This document shows positions 23,185 to 31,642 of a DNA stretch of 47,099 bases, piece after piece. The stretch lies in the NCBI GenBank assembly GCA_030018265.1, contig JASEFX010000018.1:1-47099 (forward strand), written 5' to 3'. Under the pieces are notes generated by a model. That model worked only from the letters and a program-made list of their open reading frames with translations, was not told where the DNA came from and searched no databases. Positions within the stretch are counted from its first letter, which is position 1. Each line of letters opens with the position of its first letter. The translations under genes and the position numbers were made by a program. The stretch is from Candidatus Saccharicenans sp. Lineage in GTDB: Bacteria; Acidobacteriota; Aminicenantia; Aminicenantales; Saccharicenantaceae.

Positions 23185-23213
23185 TTGACAAAAAAAGAGA
23201 GGCGGCTTATTTA
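23185..23213 (+). promoter_or_regulatory. sigma-70 promoter of rpoD
   Basis: TTGACA (23185-23190) and TATTTA (23208-23213), 17-bp spacing, about 74 bp before the rpoD ATG. Confidence 0.65.
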
Positions 23214-23286
23214 ATATAAGGATTTATGAAATAAGTTTCTTCTCTCCCTCGGTTCAGAACTAAGGGGCGAGAATCCCAGGGGTCTC

Positions 23287-24969
23287 ATGGCTAAAAAAAT
23301 TAAAAAAGAAAAGACTATTTCTAAAAAGAAACAGACGAGAAAACAGGTGGAGAAGTCTGAATTTATGACTCCAGAACAGACCCTCCCGCCTGAGATTTTC
23401 AACCCCGAACTCGACCCGCTTTTCCTCAAAACAACCCTCGAGCCTGAAATTCAGCAAACTAACCAGCTGAAAAGTATTTCCGATGATTTTGATGAATTTG
23501 AACTGAAAGCAATACTCCCCAGAACAGCTAAAGCCGAGGCGGCTCAGGAAGCTGAAGTTCTAGAATCAGATCACGACCCGATTAAAATCTACTTCCGCGA
23601 AATGGGCAAAATTTCTCTGCTTTCCCAGAAGGAGGAAATAGATCTTGCCCGCCATATGGAAAGAGGCAAGAAAATTCAGCTCCGGGCTCTTCTGAAAACC
23701 AGACTGGCAGTCGAACATATCCTCTCTTTGAGACAGCTGGCTGAAACCGAGCCGGAAAAATTTCTCCGCTTTTTCGACGAAACCGAAGATTTTGAGGACG
23801 ATGCCGCCAGAAAAAAGGTTAAGAGCCTGAGCCAGACGCTCGAAAAGTTTGCCCGCCTTTCAGAAAAGCTGGCTGATTTAAAACCAACCCAGAAGAATTT
23901 CTTTGCCCGCGGCCGGCTGATCATAAAAATGTACCGGATTCTTGAAGAACTTCACCTGTCACCGGAAAAACTCGCGCCGACCATAAACCGCCTGCGAGAG
24001 ATTTTACAGGCGATGAATGACCTGGAGGAGAAAAAGGAAGAAATTCAGCTCCGCCTGCAGAAGACCAAAAACAAAGCAGCGGTAGAAGTCCTGAAGCAAA
24101 AGTTGAACAAATACCGGGCTGAAGAAAAAGCCCTGCGTCAGGAATGTGGTCTTGAAGCCAGCGAACTGCGCCGTGTTCTCCTGGATGTCAACCGGGGAGA
24201 AAAGATTCAAAAGCATGCGGAAAACAAGCTCATCGAAGCCAACCTCAGACTGGTCGTCTCGATAGCCAAAAATTATGTCAACCGCGGCCTGAGCCTTTCC
24301 GACCTCATCCAGGAAGGAAATCTCGGGCTGATGCGCGCGGTGCAGAAGTTTGATTACCACCGCGGTTTCAAATTTTCCACTTACGCCACCTGGTGGATAA
24401 AACAATCGATCACCAGGGCGATTGCCGACCAGGCCCGGACGATCAGAATTCCGGTTCATATGGTGGAAACCATTAACCGTCTGAAAAAAATCCATCAGGA
24501 ACTGGTGCAAAAAACCGGACGCGAGCCGACCGTCCAGGAAATAGCCGAAGCTGCCCGTATGCCAGTGCAGAAGGTGACAAAGATTCTCCAGGACAGCCAG
24601 GATTTGCTCTCGCTCGATTCACCGATAGGTGACGACGAGGAAAGCTTCCTTAAAGATTTTGTCCGGGATGTTTACAGCCCCTCGCCGGCTGACATAGTTA
24701 TCAGGGCCAACCTTAAAGAACAGATAACCAGAGCCCTCAATTCCCTGACCGAAAGAGAAGCTACGGTGATAAAAATGAGGTTCGGCATCGGTGACGGGCA
24801 GGAACATACACTGGAGGAAATTGGCCAGAAGCTGAAGGTCACCAGAGAAAGGGTCCGGCAGATTGAAACCAAAGCGCTGCGCAAGCTGGCCGAATCAACC
24901 CTGCGGGACAAACTGAAATCGTTTTCAGACAGCGGCACAGAGCAGCCAGGAAGTTCTACCCGCTCCTGA
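23287..24969 (+). CDS. rpoD: RNA polymerase primary sigma factor (sigma-70)
   Basis: 560 residues. The first ~95 residues are Lys/Glu-rich and do not show a convincing region 1.1. Region 1.2 starts at [16 protein letters not shown] (about 97), a non-conserved helical region follows, then region 2 (about 313-395) with [44 protein letters not shown] and RIPVHMVE. Region 3 and region 4.2 ([29 protein letters not shown]) complete it. The match to the RpoD core motifs marks this as the housekeeping sigma, consistent with the TTGACA/TATAAT promoters in the window. ATG follows AGGGG. Its 3' end converges on a small unknown gene. Confidence 0.95.
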   Translation: MAKKIKKEKTISKKKQTRKQVEKSEFMTPEQTLPPEIFNPELDPLFLKTTLEPEIQQTNQLKSISDDFDEFELKAILPRTAKAEAAQEAEVLESDHDPIKIYFREMGKISLLSQKEEIDLARHMERGKKIQLRALLKTRLAVEHILSLRQLAETEPEKFLRFFDETEDFEDDAARKKVKSLSQTLEKFARLSEKLADLKPTQKNFFARGRLIIKMYRILEELHLSPEKLAPTINRLREILQAMNDLEEKKEEIQLRLQKTKNKAAVEVLKQKLNKYRAEEKALRQECGLEASELRRVLLDVNRGEKIQKHAENKLIEANLRLVVSIAKNYVNRGLSLSDLIQEGNLGLMRAVQKFDYHRGFKFSTYATWWIKQSITRAIADQARTIRIPVHMVETINRLKKIHQELVQKTGREPTVQEIAEAARMPVQKVTKILQDSQDLLSLDSPIGDDEESFLKDFVRDVYSPSPADIVIRANLKEQITRALNSLTEREATVIKMRFGIGDGQEHTLEEIGQKLKVTRERVRQIETKALRKLAESTLRDKLKSFSDSGTEQPGSSTRS

Positions 24970-24982
24970 AACCGCTTGAGGC

Positions 24983-25300
24983 TCACCCCTTATCTTCCAG
25001 CCTCAATCCCATTTTCTTTAGCGCTTCGTCGCCCCGCGATTGTGAAGGTGCTTCTCCCGGAAGGTAGAGCAGTACTCCCCCTTTGATCGGCCTGATTTCA
25101 ATCTTTTTCTCTTCAGCCAGTCGGTTGGTTGCCTGAACCGGGTCCTGGTTGAAGTATTTCTTGAAAGCTTCATTGAAGCCGCTGTAAACCGAATGAATCC
25201 CCTTGAAATCGCCCACTCTCAGGGATTTGATCGCCAGATGGACAAACTCTTCCACTGTCAATTTATCTTTCCTGCCCGGGTTGAAATTCTTCTCAGCCAT
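24983..25300 (-). CDS. Small hypothetical protein
   Basis: 105 residues from the ATG at 25300, chosen for its AAAGGAGGA ribosome binding site; a 22-residue extension upstream has none. I do not recognise the family. The order suggests an alpha-beta or winged-helix fold: TVEEFVHLAIKSLR, a central GIHSVYSGFNEAFKKYF and a basic strand region IEIRPIKGGVLLYLPGE. No signal peptide and no membrane helix. It converges on rpoD with a 13-bp gap. Confidence 0.65.
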   Translation of the reverse strand: MAEKNFNPGRKDKLTVEEFVHLAIKSLRVGDFKGIHSVYSGFNEAFKKYFNQDPVQATNRLAEEKKIEIRPIKGGVLLYLPGEAPSQSRGDEALKKMGLRLEDKG

Positions 25301-25352
25301 CAAATCCTCCTTTCTGCTATAAAGGACGCTCAGCGCCTGTTTTTTTCTCAAT

Positions 25353-25381
25353 TTTCCAGCGGCCAAACATTCCTGTATAAT
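25353..25381 (+). promoter_or_regulatory. sigma-70-type promoter candidate for the small membrane protein / flavoprotein pair
   Basis: TTTCCA (25353-25358) and a perfect TATAAT (25376-25381), 17 bp apart, about 31 bp before the ATG. Confidence 0.55.
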
Positions 25382-25411
25382 CTACTTTATTTTTTTGAGG
25401 AGAAACCGGGA

Positions 25412-25672
25412 ATGAACCTGAAACTCATCGTGAACATAGCCGGCTGGTCAGGCGCTCTCATGCTTCTCTTAGCCTACTTTCTGGTTTCTACCCGAAAACT
25501 CGCCGGCGATTCTCTTGCCTACCAGCTGCTGAATTTACTCGGGAGCGCCCTGCTTTTGCTGAACGCTTATCACTTTGGAGCCTTTCCCTCGGTCGGAGTT
25601 AATTCCGTCTGGATTATCATCGCCATTTTGACGATAATAAAATCTCAAACAAGAAACCAGAGGGAGGGGTAG
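25412..25672 (+). CDS. Small CBU_0592-like integral membrane protein
   Basis: 86 residues with three hydrophobic helices (about 6-25, 35-55, 58-75) and the pattern GWSGALMLLLAYFLVS, YQLLNLLGSALLLLNAY, NSVWIIIAI, which matches the CBU_0592 membrane family as I know it. No function is established. ATG at 25412 follows GAGGAG; the longer upstream frame is not used. The stop abuts the ATG of the flavoprotein gene (TAGATG), so they are co-translated. Confidence 0.7.
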   Translation: MNLKLIVNIAGWSGALMLLLAYFLVSTRKLAGDSLAYQLLNLLGSALLLLNAYHFGAFPSVGVNSVWIIIAILTIIKSQTRNQREG

Positions 25673-26236
25673 ATGGAAAAAAGTTTGCTGGTATGCACCG
25701 GAAGCCCCAGAGCCGGGAGCAACAGCCGGATTCTGGCGCTGGAAGCGGCCAGAGGTGCCCGGGAAGCCGGCGCTCTGGTCGAGGTGGTCAACCTGTCGCG
25801 TCTGCGGATCAACCCCTGCCGGGCCTGCGCCCGATGCCGGGAACGAGGTCCGGGAAGATGCGTGCAGAAGGACGACATGAAGAATCTTTATCCTTTAATT
25901 AAAGAAGCAGGGGCCATATTGCTGGCGCATCCGGTTTACTGGTTTACGATCAACGCCCAGACGAAACTTTTTATCGACCGCTGGTATGCTTTCGGTCAGG
26001 ATGAATATGCCTGTTTCCGGGAGAAAAAAATTGGCCTGATACTCACCTATGCTGACTGCGACGTCTTTTCCTCCGGCGGAGTTAACGCCCTCCGAGCCTA
26101 TCAGGATATTTTTGCCTACCTCGGGGCCAGGATTGCAGGAACTCTGTATTGTACAGTTTCCGGAGAGGACGAAGTGCGCAAAAGAACCAACCTGTTGAAA
26201 CAGGCCCGTCAGCTCGGGATCGAACTGGTATCATGA
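25673..26236 (+). CDS. NADPH-dependent FMN reductase / flavodoxin-fold iron-sulfur flavoprotein-like
   Basis: 187 residues. CTGSPRAGSNSRIL is the FMN phosphate loop of the NAD(P)H-dependent FMN reductase family. The cysteine set NPCRACARCRERGPGRC (about 49-64), followed by a KDDM motif, is typical of the multimeric flavodoxin WrbA / iron-sulfur flavoprotein branch. HPVYWFTINAQTKLFIDR lines the flavin site. A redox role in the cytoplasm is likely, partner unknown. The GAGGGAGGGG ribosome binding site lies inside the end of the upstream gene. Confidence 0.87.
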   Translation: MEKSLLVCTGSPRAGSNSRILALEAARGAREAGALVEVVNLSRLRINPCRACARCRERGPGRCVQKDDMKNLYPLIKEAGAILLAHPVYWFTINAQTKLFIDRWYAFGQDEYACFREKKIGLILTYADCDVFSSGGVNALRAYQDIFAYLGARIAGTLYCTVSGEDEVRKRTNLLKQARQLGIELVS

Positions 26237-26246
26237 ACTTGTTTCC

Positions 26247-26309
26247 CCATGATGAAATGTCTTTTACAGACCGAAATCATGGCAAAAAATTTTCAATTTT
26301 CATGGTCTG
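26247..26309 (+). promoter_or_regulatory. Leader with mutually exclusive hairpins before the DUF5916 gene
   Basis: Three segments can pair in alternative ways. CCATGATGAAAT (26247-26258) pairs with ATCATGG (26276-26282) or with ATTTTCATGG (26296-26305). CAGACC (26267-26272) pairs with GGTCTG (26304-26309). Whether this is an RNA switch or protein sites in DNA is open. Confidence 0.3.
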
Positions 26310-26358
26310 AACACGACTAAAATGTGGAAGGGAGGATTTTATCGGGAGGCATTTATCC

Positions 26359-29088
26359 ATGTTTCCTCATCGACCTGGCCTGAAACGGATTTATTTTTTA
26401 TTTTTGTTTTTATTTTCCCCTCTGCTTGCCATAAATTCGTATGCTTTAAGGGCTTTTCCTGATGAGCGCAACTCAGGTCAGATTGACAAAGAAGCCCTGA
26501 AGAAAGCCCAGGAAAACAAGGTCGTGCAGGCGATCCGTCTGACCGAAAACCTTGTTCTTGACGGATATCTTAACGAAGAAATCTACAAACACCCTTCCTG
26601 CGAGGATTTTATTCAGACCGATCCGGTTGACGGAGCCCCGGCCAGCGAAAAAACACGGGTGTGGGTTTTTTACGACAGCTCGAATCTCTATGTGGCTGCT
26701 TACTGCCACGATTCAAACCCGAAGGGAATCATCGGCCAGCTCGGAAGGCGCGACTATTCAGTCGATTCCGACTGGTTCATTTTCTGTATCGACCCATACT
26801 TTGACCGGCGGAGCGGTTACGCCTTCTGGGTAAATCCGGCCGGCTCGATGATTGACAGGGTGCTTTACAACGACATCAGCGAAGATAAAAGCTGGGATGG
26901 GGTCTGGGAAGCCAGATCCAGGATTGTGGCTGACGGCTGGACGGTGGAAATGAAGATTCCCCTCAACCAGCTGCGCTTCCCCGCCAGTGAAAAACAGGTC
27001 TGGGGAGTAAACTTCCAGAGAATAATTAAAAGAAAGAACGAAAAAGTCTCGTTTGCCTGGGTGCCGAAGGAAGACAATGCCTTTGTCTCCCGATTCGCCC
27101 GCCTGGAAGGTCTGGAGAAAATAAAGCCGGGACGGCGGATCGAAGCTTTTCCTTATACGGTCGGGCAGGCCCGTTTCAGTCCCGCAGAACCGGGAAATCC
27201 TTTTGAAACTGGACACAAATACAGGGGAAATGCCGGACTCGACCTTAAAGCCGGGCTGAAGAGCAATCTCACGCTTGACACCACCTTTAACCCTGACTTC
27301 GGCCAGGTGGAAGTTGACCCGGCGGTTATCAACCTCACCGCTTACGAAACCTATTATGAAGAAAAACGACCGTTCTTCATCGAGGGGGCTACGATTTTCA
27401 ATAACTTCGGGCGCGGCGGCATTTACATAAACGCCGATATGAACTGGCCGAAACCGCGTCTTTTTTACAGTCGGAGGATAGGGCGGGAGCCTCAGGGCTA
27501 TCCCCAGCACGACGGTTATGTCAGCCTTCCTGACCGCTCGACCATCATCGGGGCTTTCAAGCTGACGGGAAAACAAGGGTCAGGCTGGAACATAGGAGTC
27601 ATCAACGCGGTTACCGCCAGAGAGTATGCCACGGTTGATGACCTCAGCGCTCGCTACCGTGATGAAGTGGCTCCTTTCACTTATTACGGCGTGTTTCGCG
27701 GCCAGAAAGAACTGAATCAGGGCCGACAGGGCTTCGGGTTCCTGCTCACAACGGTAATCAGGGATCTGAGGGAAGAGAGTTTGAGGTCTCTGCTGGCTCG
27801 AGAAGCTTTCTGCCTGGCTTTTGACGGCTGGGCTTTCCTGAACAAAAAAAGAGACTGGGTGCTGGGCGGCTGGCTCGGAGGAACTGTTCTCCGGGGAAGC
27901 GAAGAAGCTATATATCGCATTCAGCGCTCTTCCATCCATTACTTTCAGCGTCCGGACGCCAGCCATGTTAGCCTGGACCCGGAGGCCACCAGCCTTTCCG
28001 GCTTTGGAGGGAAGATCAGTCTGGCCAAGCAACAGGGGCATACCATTGTCTATCTTTCCACCGGGGTCCTCAGCCCGGGATTTGACCCTAATGACGCCGG
28101 CTATCAGAGAAGCATCTCAGACAGAATAAATTTTCAGGGTTACCTCGGCTACATGTGGACAAAACCGGGCAGGGTTTTCCAGCAGGCGCTACTGATAGGT
28201 GGAGTTGAAAGGAATTACGATTTTGGCTGGAATAAAACATTCGAAGGCTGGATGGTAGACCTGCAGGGTGTTTTCCGCAACTGGTGGACAGCCGACATTG
28301 CTTTCACCTATTACCCGAAGATATTCAGCAACACTTTGACTCGAGGCGGGCCGCTCGCCCTGATTCCGGAGGGATATCTGGCCCAGGCGACGCTGGAAAC
28401 AGACTCCCGCAAGACATTTGTGTTTTACGGCTCGGCTTACTATGGAGAAACTAAAAGAAAGCAGGAACAATGGGAGCTCAGCCTGGGAGTGCGCTGGAAA
28501 CCCAGACCTGACTTTAACCTTTCGTTTGGACCATCTGTCGGAAAAGATTGTAACGAAACCCAGTGGTTGACCTCGGTAGCCGACCCGCTGATGGTGGAAA
28601 CTTTCGGGCGCCGTTACATCTTCGGCCGGATCGACCAGACCATAGTGGCTTCTGAATTGCGCCTGAACTGGATCTTCACCCCTAGACTCAGCCTTCAGGT
28701 TTATCTCCAGCCATACATCGGTGTCGGCAAATACGACCGCTTCAAGCAGTTGAACCTTCCCCGGTCGTACGACTATCTGATATTCGGCGAGAACGGGTCC
28801 ACTATTGAATATCAGAACGGCTTCTACCGGCTCGACCCTGATGGCGCCGGACCGGCACCGACAATTACCATCTATAACCCGGATTTCAATTATAAGTCTC
28901 TCCGTGGTACGGTCGTTCTCCGCTGGGAGTACAGGCTCGGGTCGCTTATCTATTTAGTGTGGACTCAGAATCGAGCTGATTATAAAAACCCGGGAGATTT
29001 TTCCCTCGGACGTGATCTCGGGGATCTGTTCACCGCTCCAGGCGATAATGTATTTCTGATCAAGTTTACCTACAGATTTAACCTCTGA
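26359..29088 (+). CDS. Exported CBM9-like / DUF5916 outer-membrane-type protein
   Basis: 909 residues. A signal peptide (about 1-29) precedes a CBM9-like beta-sandwich (about 58-260; LDGYLNEEIYK, VWVFYDSSNLYVAAYCHD, DWFIFCIDPYFDRRSGYAFWVNPAG). The rest is DUF5916, marked by NLTLDTTFNPDFGQVEVDPAVINLTAYE in two consecutive blocks and EEKRPFFIEGA. It ends in many aromatic, alternating strands and FTYRFNL, as outer-membrane barrels do. The combination suggests a surface protein handling carbohydrate, but this is inference. ATG follows GGGAGG. No partner gene is adjacent. Confidence 0.85.
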   Translation: MFPHRPGLKRIYFLFLFLFSPLLAINSYALRAFPDERNSGQIDKEALKKAQENKVVQAIRLTENLVLDGYLNEEIYKHPSCEDFIQTDPVDGAPASEKTRVWVFYDSSNLYVAAYCHDSNPKGIIGQLGRRDYSVDSDWFIFCIDPYFDRRSGYAFWVNPAGSMIDRVLYNDISEDKSWDGVWEARSRIVADGWTVEMKIPLNQLRFPASEKQVWGVNFQRIIKRKNEKVSFAWVPKEDNAFVSRFARLEGLEKIKPGRRIEAFPYTVGQARFSPAEPGNPFETGHKYRGNAGLDLKAGLKSNLTLDTTFNPDFGQVEVDPAVINLTAYETYYEEKRPFFIEGATIFNNFGRGGIYINADMNWPKPRLFYSRRIGREPQGYPQHDGYVSLPDRSTIIGAFKLTGKQGSGWNIGVINAVTAREYATVDDLSARYRDEVAPFTYYGVFRGQKELNQGRQGFGFLLTTVIRDLREESLRSLLAREAFCLAFDGWAFLNKKRDWVLGGWLGGTVLRGSEEAIYRIQRSSIHYFQRPDASHVSLDPEATSLSGFGGKISLAKQQGHTIVYLSTGVLSPGFDPNDAGYQRSISDRINFQGYLGYMWTKPGRVFQQALLIGGVERNYDFGWNKTFEGWMVDLQGVFRNWWTADIAFTYYPKIFSNTLTRGGPLALIPEGYLAQATLETDSRKTFVFYGSAYYGETKRKQEQWELSLGVRWKPRPDFNLSFGPSVGKDCNETQWLTSVADPLMVETFGRRYIFGRIDQTIVASELRLNWIFTPRLSLQVYLQPYIGVGKYDRFKQLNLPRSYDYLIFGENGSTIEYQNGFYRLDPDGAGPAPTITIYNPDFNYKSLRGTVVLRWEYRLGSLIYLVWTQNRADYKNPGDFSLGRDLGDLFTAPGDNVFLIKFTYRFNL

Positions 29089-29291
29089 CGGTCTCTTCTC
29101 AGGAACTGCCCCAGATCGTCCTCTACCCAGTAATCTATTTATCCTGATAAAATTTCCATTTCCAACAAACCAGGGATTTCCTTGCCTTACACCAACCGGC
29201 ACCTCTCTCCTTAACTTCTCGCCGGAATGACAGGTGTTGAATTTCAAGCCTTAATAAAGGAAACATTCCGGGGAAGGTACTTTTTCAGCCG

Positions 29292-29319
29292 TTGACAGAA
29301 CCGAAAACAGTCCTATCAT
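29292..29319 (+). promoter_or_regulatory. sigma-70 promoter of the DMT-family protein gene
   Basis: TTGACA (29292-29297) and TATCAT (29314-29319), 16 bp apart, about 30 bp before the ATG. The rest of 29089-29291 shows no gene. Confidence 0.6.
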
Positions 29320-29349
29320 TATTGGCTAAATTTTCGATGAGCATGTGAT

Positions 29350-29682
29350 ATGCCCCGGTTGACTGTAGGCTTGCTGTTAATTTCCAGCATCTTTATGACC
29401 TTCGCCTGGTATGGGCATTTGAAGTACAAGCACCCGCCGCTCTGGCAGGCGGTCATCTTCAGCTGGATGATCGCCTTCCTCGAATACTGTTTTCAGGTGC
29501 CGGCTAACCGCATCGGTTACGGCCGGTTGAATGCCGCCCAGCTAAAAACCATTCAGGAAATCGTCACTCTTACCGTCTTTTCCTTTTTCTCCGTCCTTTA
29601 TCTGAAAGAACACTTCCGCTGGAATTATCTGGTGGGATTTTTCTTTTTAATCCTGGCAGTTTATTTTATCTTCAAGGGCTGA
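29350..29682 (+). CDS. DMT family protein (DUF486)
   Basis: 110 residues with four hydrophobic helices. TFAWYGHLKYK, the FSWMIAFLEYCFQVPANRIGYG block and LKTIQEIVTLTVF are diagnostic of DUF486, small four-helix proteins related to drug/metabolite transporters. Substrate unknown. The ribosome binding site is poor; ATG at 29350 is the only sensible start. It converges on the GntR gene with 15 bp between stops, filled by a hairpin. Confidence 0.88.
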   Translation: MPRLTVGLLLISSIFMTFAWYGHLKYKHPPLWQAVIFSWMIAFLEYCFQVPANRIGYGRLNAAQLKTIQEIVTLTVFSFFSVLYLKEHFRWNYLVGFFFLILAVYFIFKG

Positions 29683-29697
29683 AGCGTCTGGACGCTT
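29682..29697. terminator. Minimal hairpin between convergent stop codons
   Basis: AAGCGTC (29682-29688) and GACGCTT (29691-29697) are perfect reverse complements with two bases between, so the realistic fold is six pairs or fewer with a 4-nt loop. No T-tract follows on either strand, so termination is doubtful. Confidence 0.3.
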
Positions 29698-30387
29698 TCA
29701 CCACTCAGATCCAGGAATCTGGCGATAGTACTGCACTATGTACTTTTCCTGCACCTCGTAAGACCAGTGCACGTCGCGGATAAATCGGGCCGCCCCTTCT
29801 CTGTCTCCCTGACGGAGATACTCGATCAGCCGGGCATGTTCGCCGGTCGAAGCCTGTTCCCACTCCTTCACAAAACCCGCCGGGCGCGGGAAATCATATA
29901 ACCTCTTTTTCAGATTGTTGACGATCTTCATCAGTTTTTCATTGCCGCTGGCCTGGAGATAGACGTTGTGAAAAGCCAGATTTTTCTCGTAATAAAGGTC
30001 AAAATTGTCAGCTTCGATCGCCTCTTTCATCTCCCGGTTTAGCTGCTCCATATAATCAAAATCCCGCGACTGCAACTTATCATAAGCTTTAATTATCGCG
30101 ATGCTTTCGAGAGCTCCGATTATTTCGTAGTAATTTCTGATATCTCTGGCGGTCAGGGTGTTTACCACCACCTTCCGGCGCGGCAGGATGGTAACAAAAT
30201 CTTCCGTTTCCAGCTGCAGCAGAGCATCACGAAGAGGAGTGCGGCTTACCCCGAGCTTCCTGGAAGTTTCTTCAAGATCTATGACTGACCCGGGCAGAAG
30301 CTCTCCCCGGCGCATCTGTTCTCTGAGGAAATCATAAACCTGCTCCTTTAACGACTTAATGTTCAGGACCGGTTTCCGCTCGTTCAT
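29698..30387 (-). CDS. GntR family transcriptional regulator, FadR/FCD subfamily
   Basis: 229 residues. A winged helix at 10-75 (VYDFLREQMRRGELLPGSVIDLEETSRKLGVSRTPLRDALLQLE, shown here only as landmark: GELLPG, LGVSRTPLRDAL) is followed by an all-helical FCD sensor domain (about 85-215; YYEIIGALESIA, AFHNVYLQASGN, EHARLIEYLRQGD). FCD regulators often sense sugar acids or organic acids. It lies 26 bp behind the LacI gene and probably shares its transcript. AAGGAGGT lies upstream of the ATG at 30387. The target is unknown; the PEP carboxykinase and arabinose genes are candidates by position. Confidence 0.92.
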   Translation of the reverse strand: MNERKPVLNIKSLKEQVYDFLREQMRRGELLPGSVIDLEETSRKLGVSRTPLRDALLQLETEDFVTILPRRKVVVNTLTARDIRNYYEIIGALESIAIIKAYDKLQSRDFDYMEQLNREMKEAIEADNFDLYYEKNLAFHNVYLQASGNEKLMKIVNNLKKRLYDFPRPAGFVKEWEQASTGEHARLIEYLRQGDREGAARFIRDVHWSYEVQEKYIVQYYRQIPGSEW

Positions 30388-30413
30388 TCCTCACCAACCT
30401 CCTTAAAAATCGA

Positions 30414-31466
30414 TCAACTCTGATAATAATCTACATTTTCCGCGGTTATGATATCAATCTGGGTCATTATCTGGTGGTTGACTTCCTCTCCGAGAACCAC
30501 CCGACGGAATAGAGTATAGATGCCCTCATAGCCCTGACGCTCGGATTGCTGGCTGATCAAAAAATCTATCACCCCCGCTTTCAGGAGCGAGATGTTTCTG
30601 GCAATCGGGTCGTAACCAATCAGCACAATCTTTCTTCCCCGGGAATTCCTCTCCCACCATTCAGCTACCTTGTGGGTCATCGCGTTGGAGACAAATATCC
30701 CGGCCAGCTCAGGATGCCGGCGGTAAAAAGGCCCGAGACATCTGGCTGTCAATTCAGGCGTCCAGCGGCTGTCTATTTCCACCGTCTCCAGGTCGAAACC
30801 TGACCAGCCCTCGCTGCCTTTGAAAAATCCTTCAATCCTGGCCGCAATGTGATAATCTTCCGGCTGCACCTTAACCACGGCCACCAGGCCATTTTTACAG
30901 GGCACTGTCCTTCTCATCAACCGGCTGGCCAGCAGCCCGCTCTGAAACGCATCCTGTCCGATAAAACATAAAGGCTTGATCCCGGGAAGGTAGGAATCAA
31001 AAAAGACCAGCGGCAGCTCAGGTGGAAGAGCCGCTATCACCTCACCGAAACTTTCAGGTAGAATCGGAGCAGCCAGCAGCCCGTCCGGTTCGCTGGCCAG
31101 AGCCCGGCGCCCTGCATTCAGAACCGATTTGTGGTTATAGCGGTCAAAAAAGAAAAAATTAACCTGAACTTTGTGCGACTGAAGCTCCTGCTGCGCTCTC
31201 TGAATTCCCCGGTACGGAAGCTTCCAGTAGCCGCTGTCCTGCTCCGGCCGGGGCATCAGCACGCCGAAAGTAAACGTCCGGCCGAGCTTCAGATGCTTGG
31301 CAAAAATATTTGTCCGGTAATTGAGCTGCTGCAGAACCCTGCGCACCTTTTTCTCAGTGTCAGGATGGACACGACCGCGGTTGTGCAGAACCCGGTCGAC
31401 CGTGCCGATAGAAACTCCGGCTTTTCTGGCGATATCCTTAAGAGTTACTATGCTGGTCCTCTTCAA
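30414..31466 (-). CDS. LacI family transcriptional regulator
   Basis: About 350 residues. The N-terminal HTH TLKDIARKAGVSIGTVDRVL and the hinge region precede a periplasmic-binding-protein-like sensor (about 65-350; FTFGVLMPRPEQDSGYW, PLVFFDSYLPG, GIFVSNAMTHKVAEWW, IGYDPIARN). No ATG exists in front of the HTH: in-frame TTG codons at 31466 and 31496 are the options, and I prefer 31466. Members bind sugars and repress catabolic genes. The perfect LacI-type palindrome in the araB promoter 13 kb away, the only such site I found, is its likely target. Transcribed with the GntR gene. Confidence 0.9.
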   Translation of the reverse strand: MKRTSIVTLKDIARKAGVSIGTVDRVLHNRGRVHPDTEKKVRRVLQQLNYRTNIFAKHLKLGRTFTFGVLMPRPEQDSGYWKLPYRGIQRAQQELQSHKVQVNFFFFDRYNHKSVLNAGRRALASEPDGLLAAPILPESFGEVIAALPPELPLVFFDSYLPGIKPLCFIGQDAFQSGLLASRLMRRTVPCKNGLVAVVKVQPEDYHIAARIEGFFKGSEGWSGFDLETVEIDSRWTPELTARCLGPFYRRHPELAGIFVSNAMTHKVAEWWERNSRGRKIVLIGYDPIARNISLLKAGVIDFLISQQSERQGYEGIYTLFRRVVLGEEVNHQIMTQIDIITAENVDYYQS

Positions 31467-31642
31467 TTTGAAATTTCCAGAGAGAATTTTTATCAAATTT
31501 GCCCGGAAAATACAATATCCAGAGAAAGGAAAGTCAGCCGGATACCGGGCCGGTCTTTCAACCCGCCTTCAGGAGAAAAAAAGACATCCTGTTCGATAAC
31601 CAGACCGCGCTCTTGTTTCCGGAATTTCTGGCGAGCAGGCTT

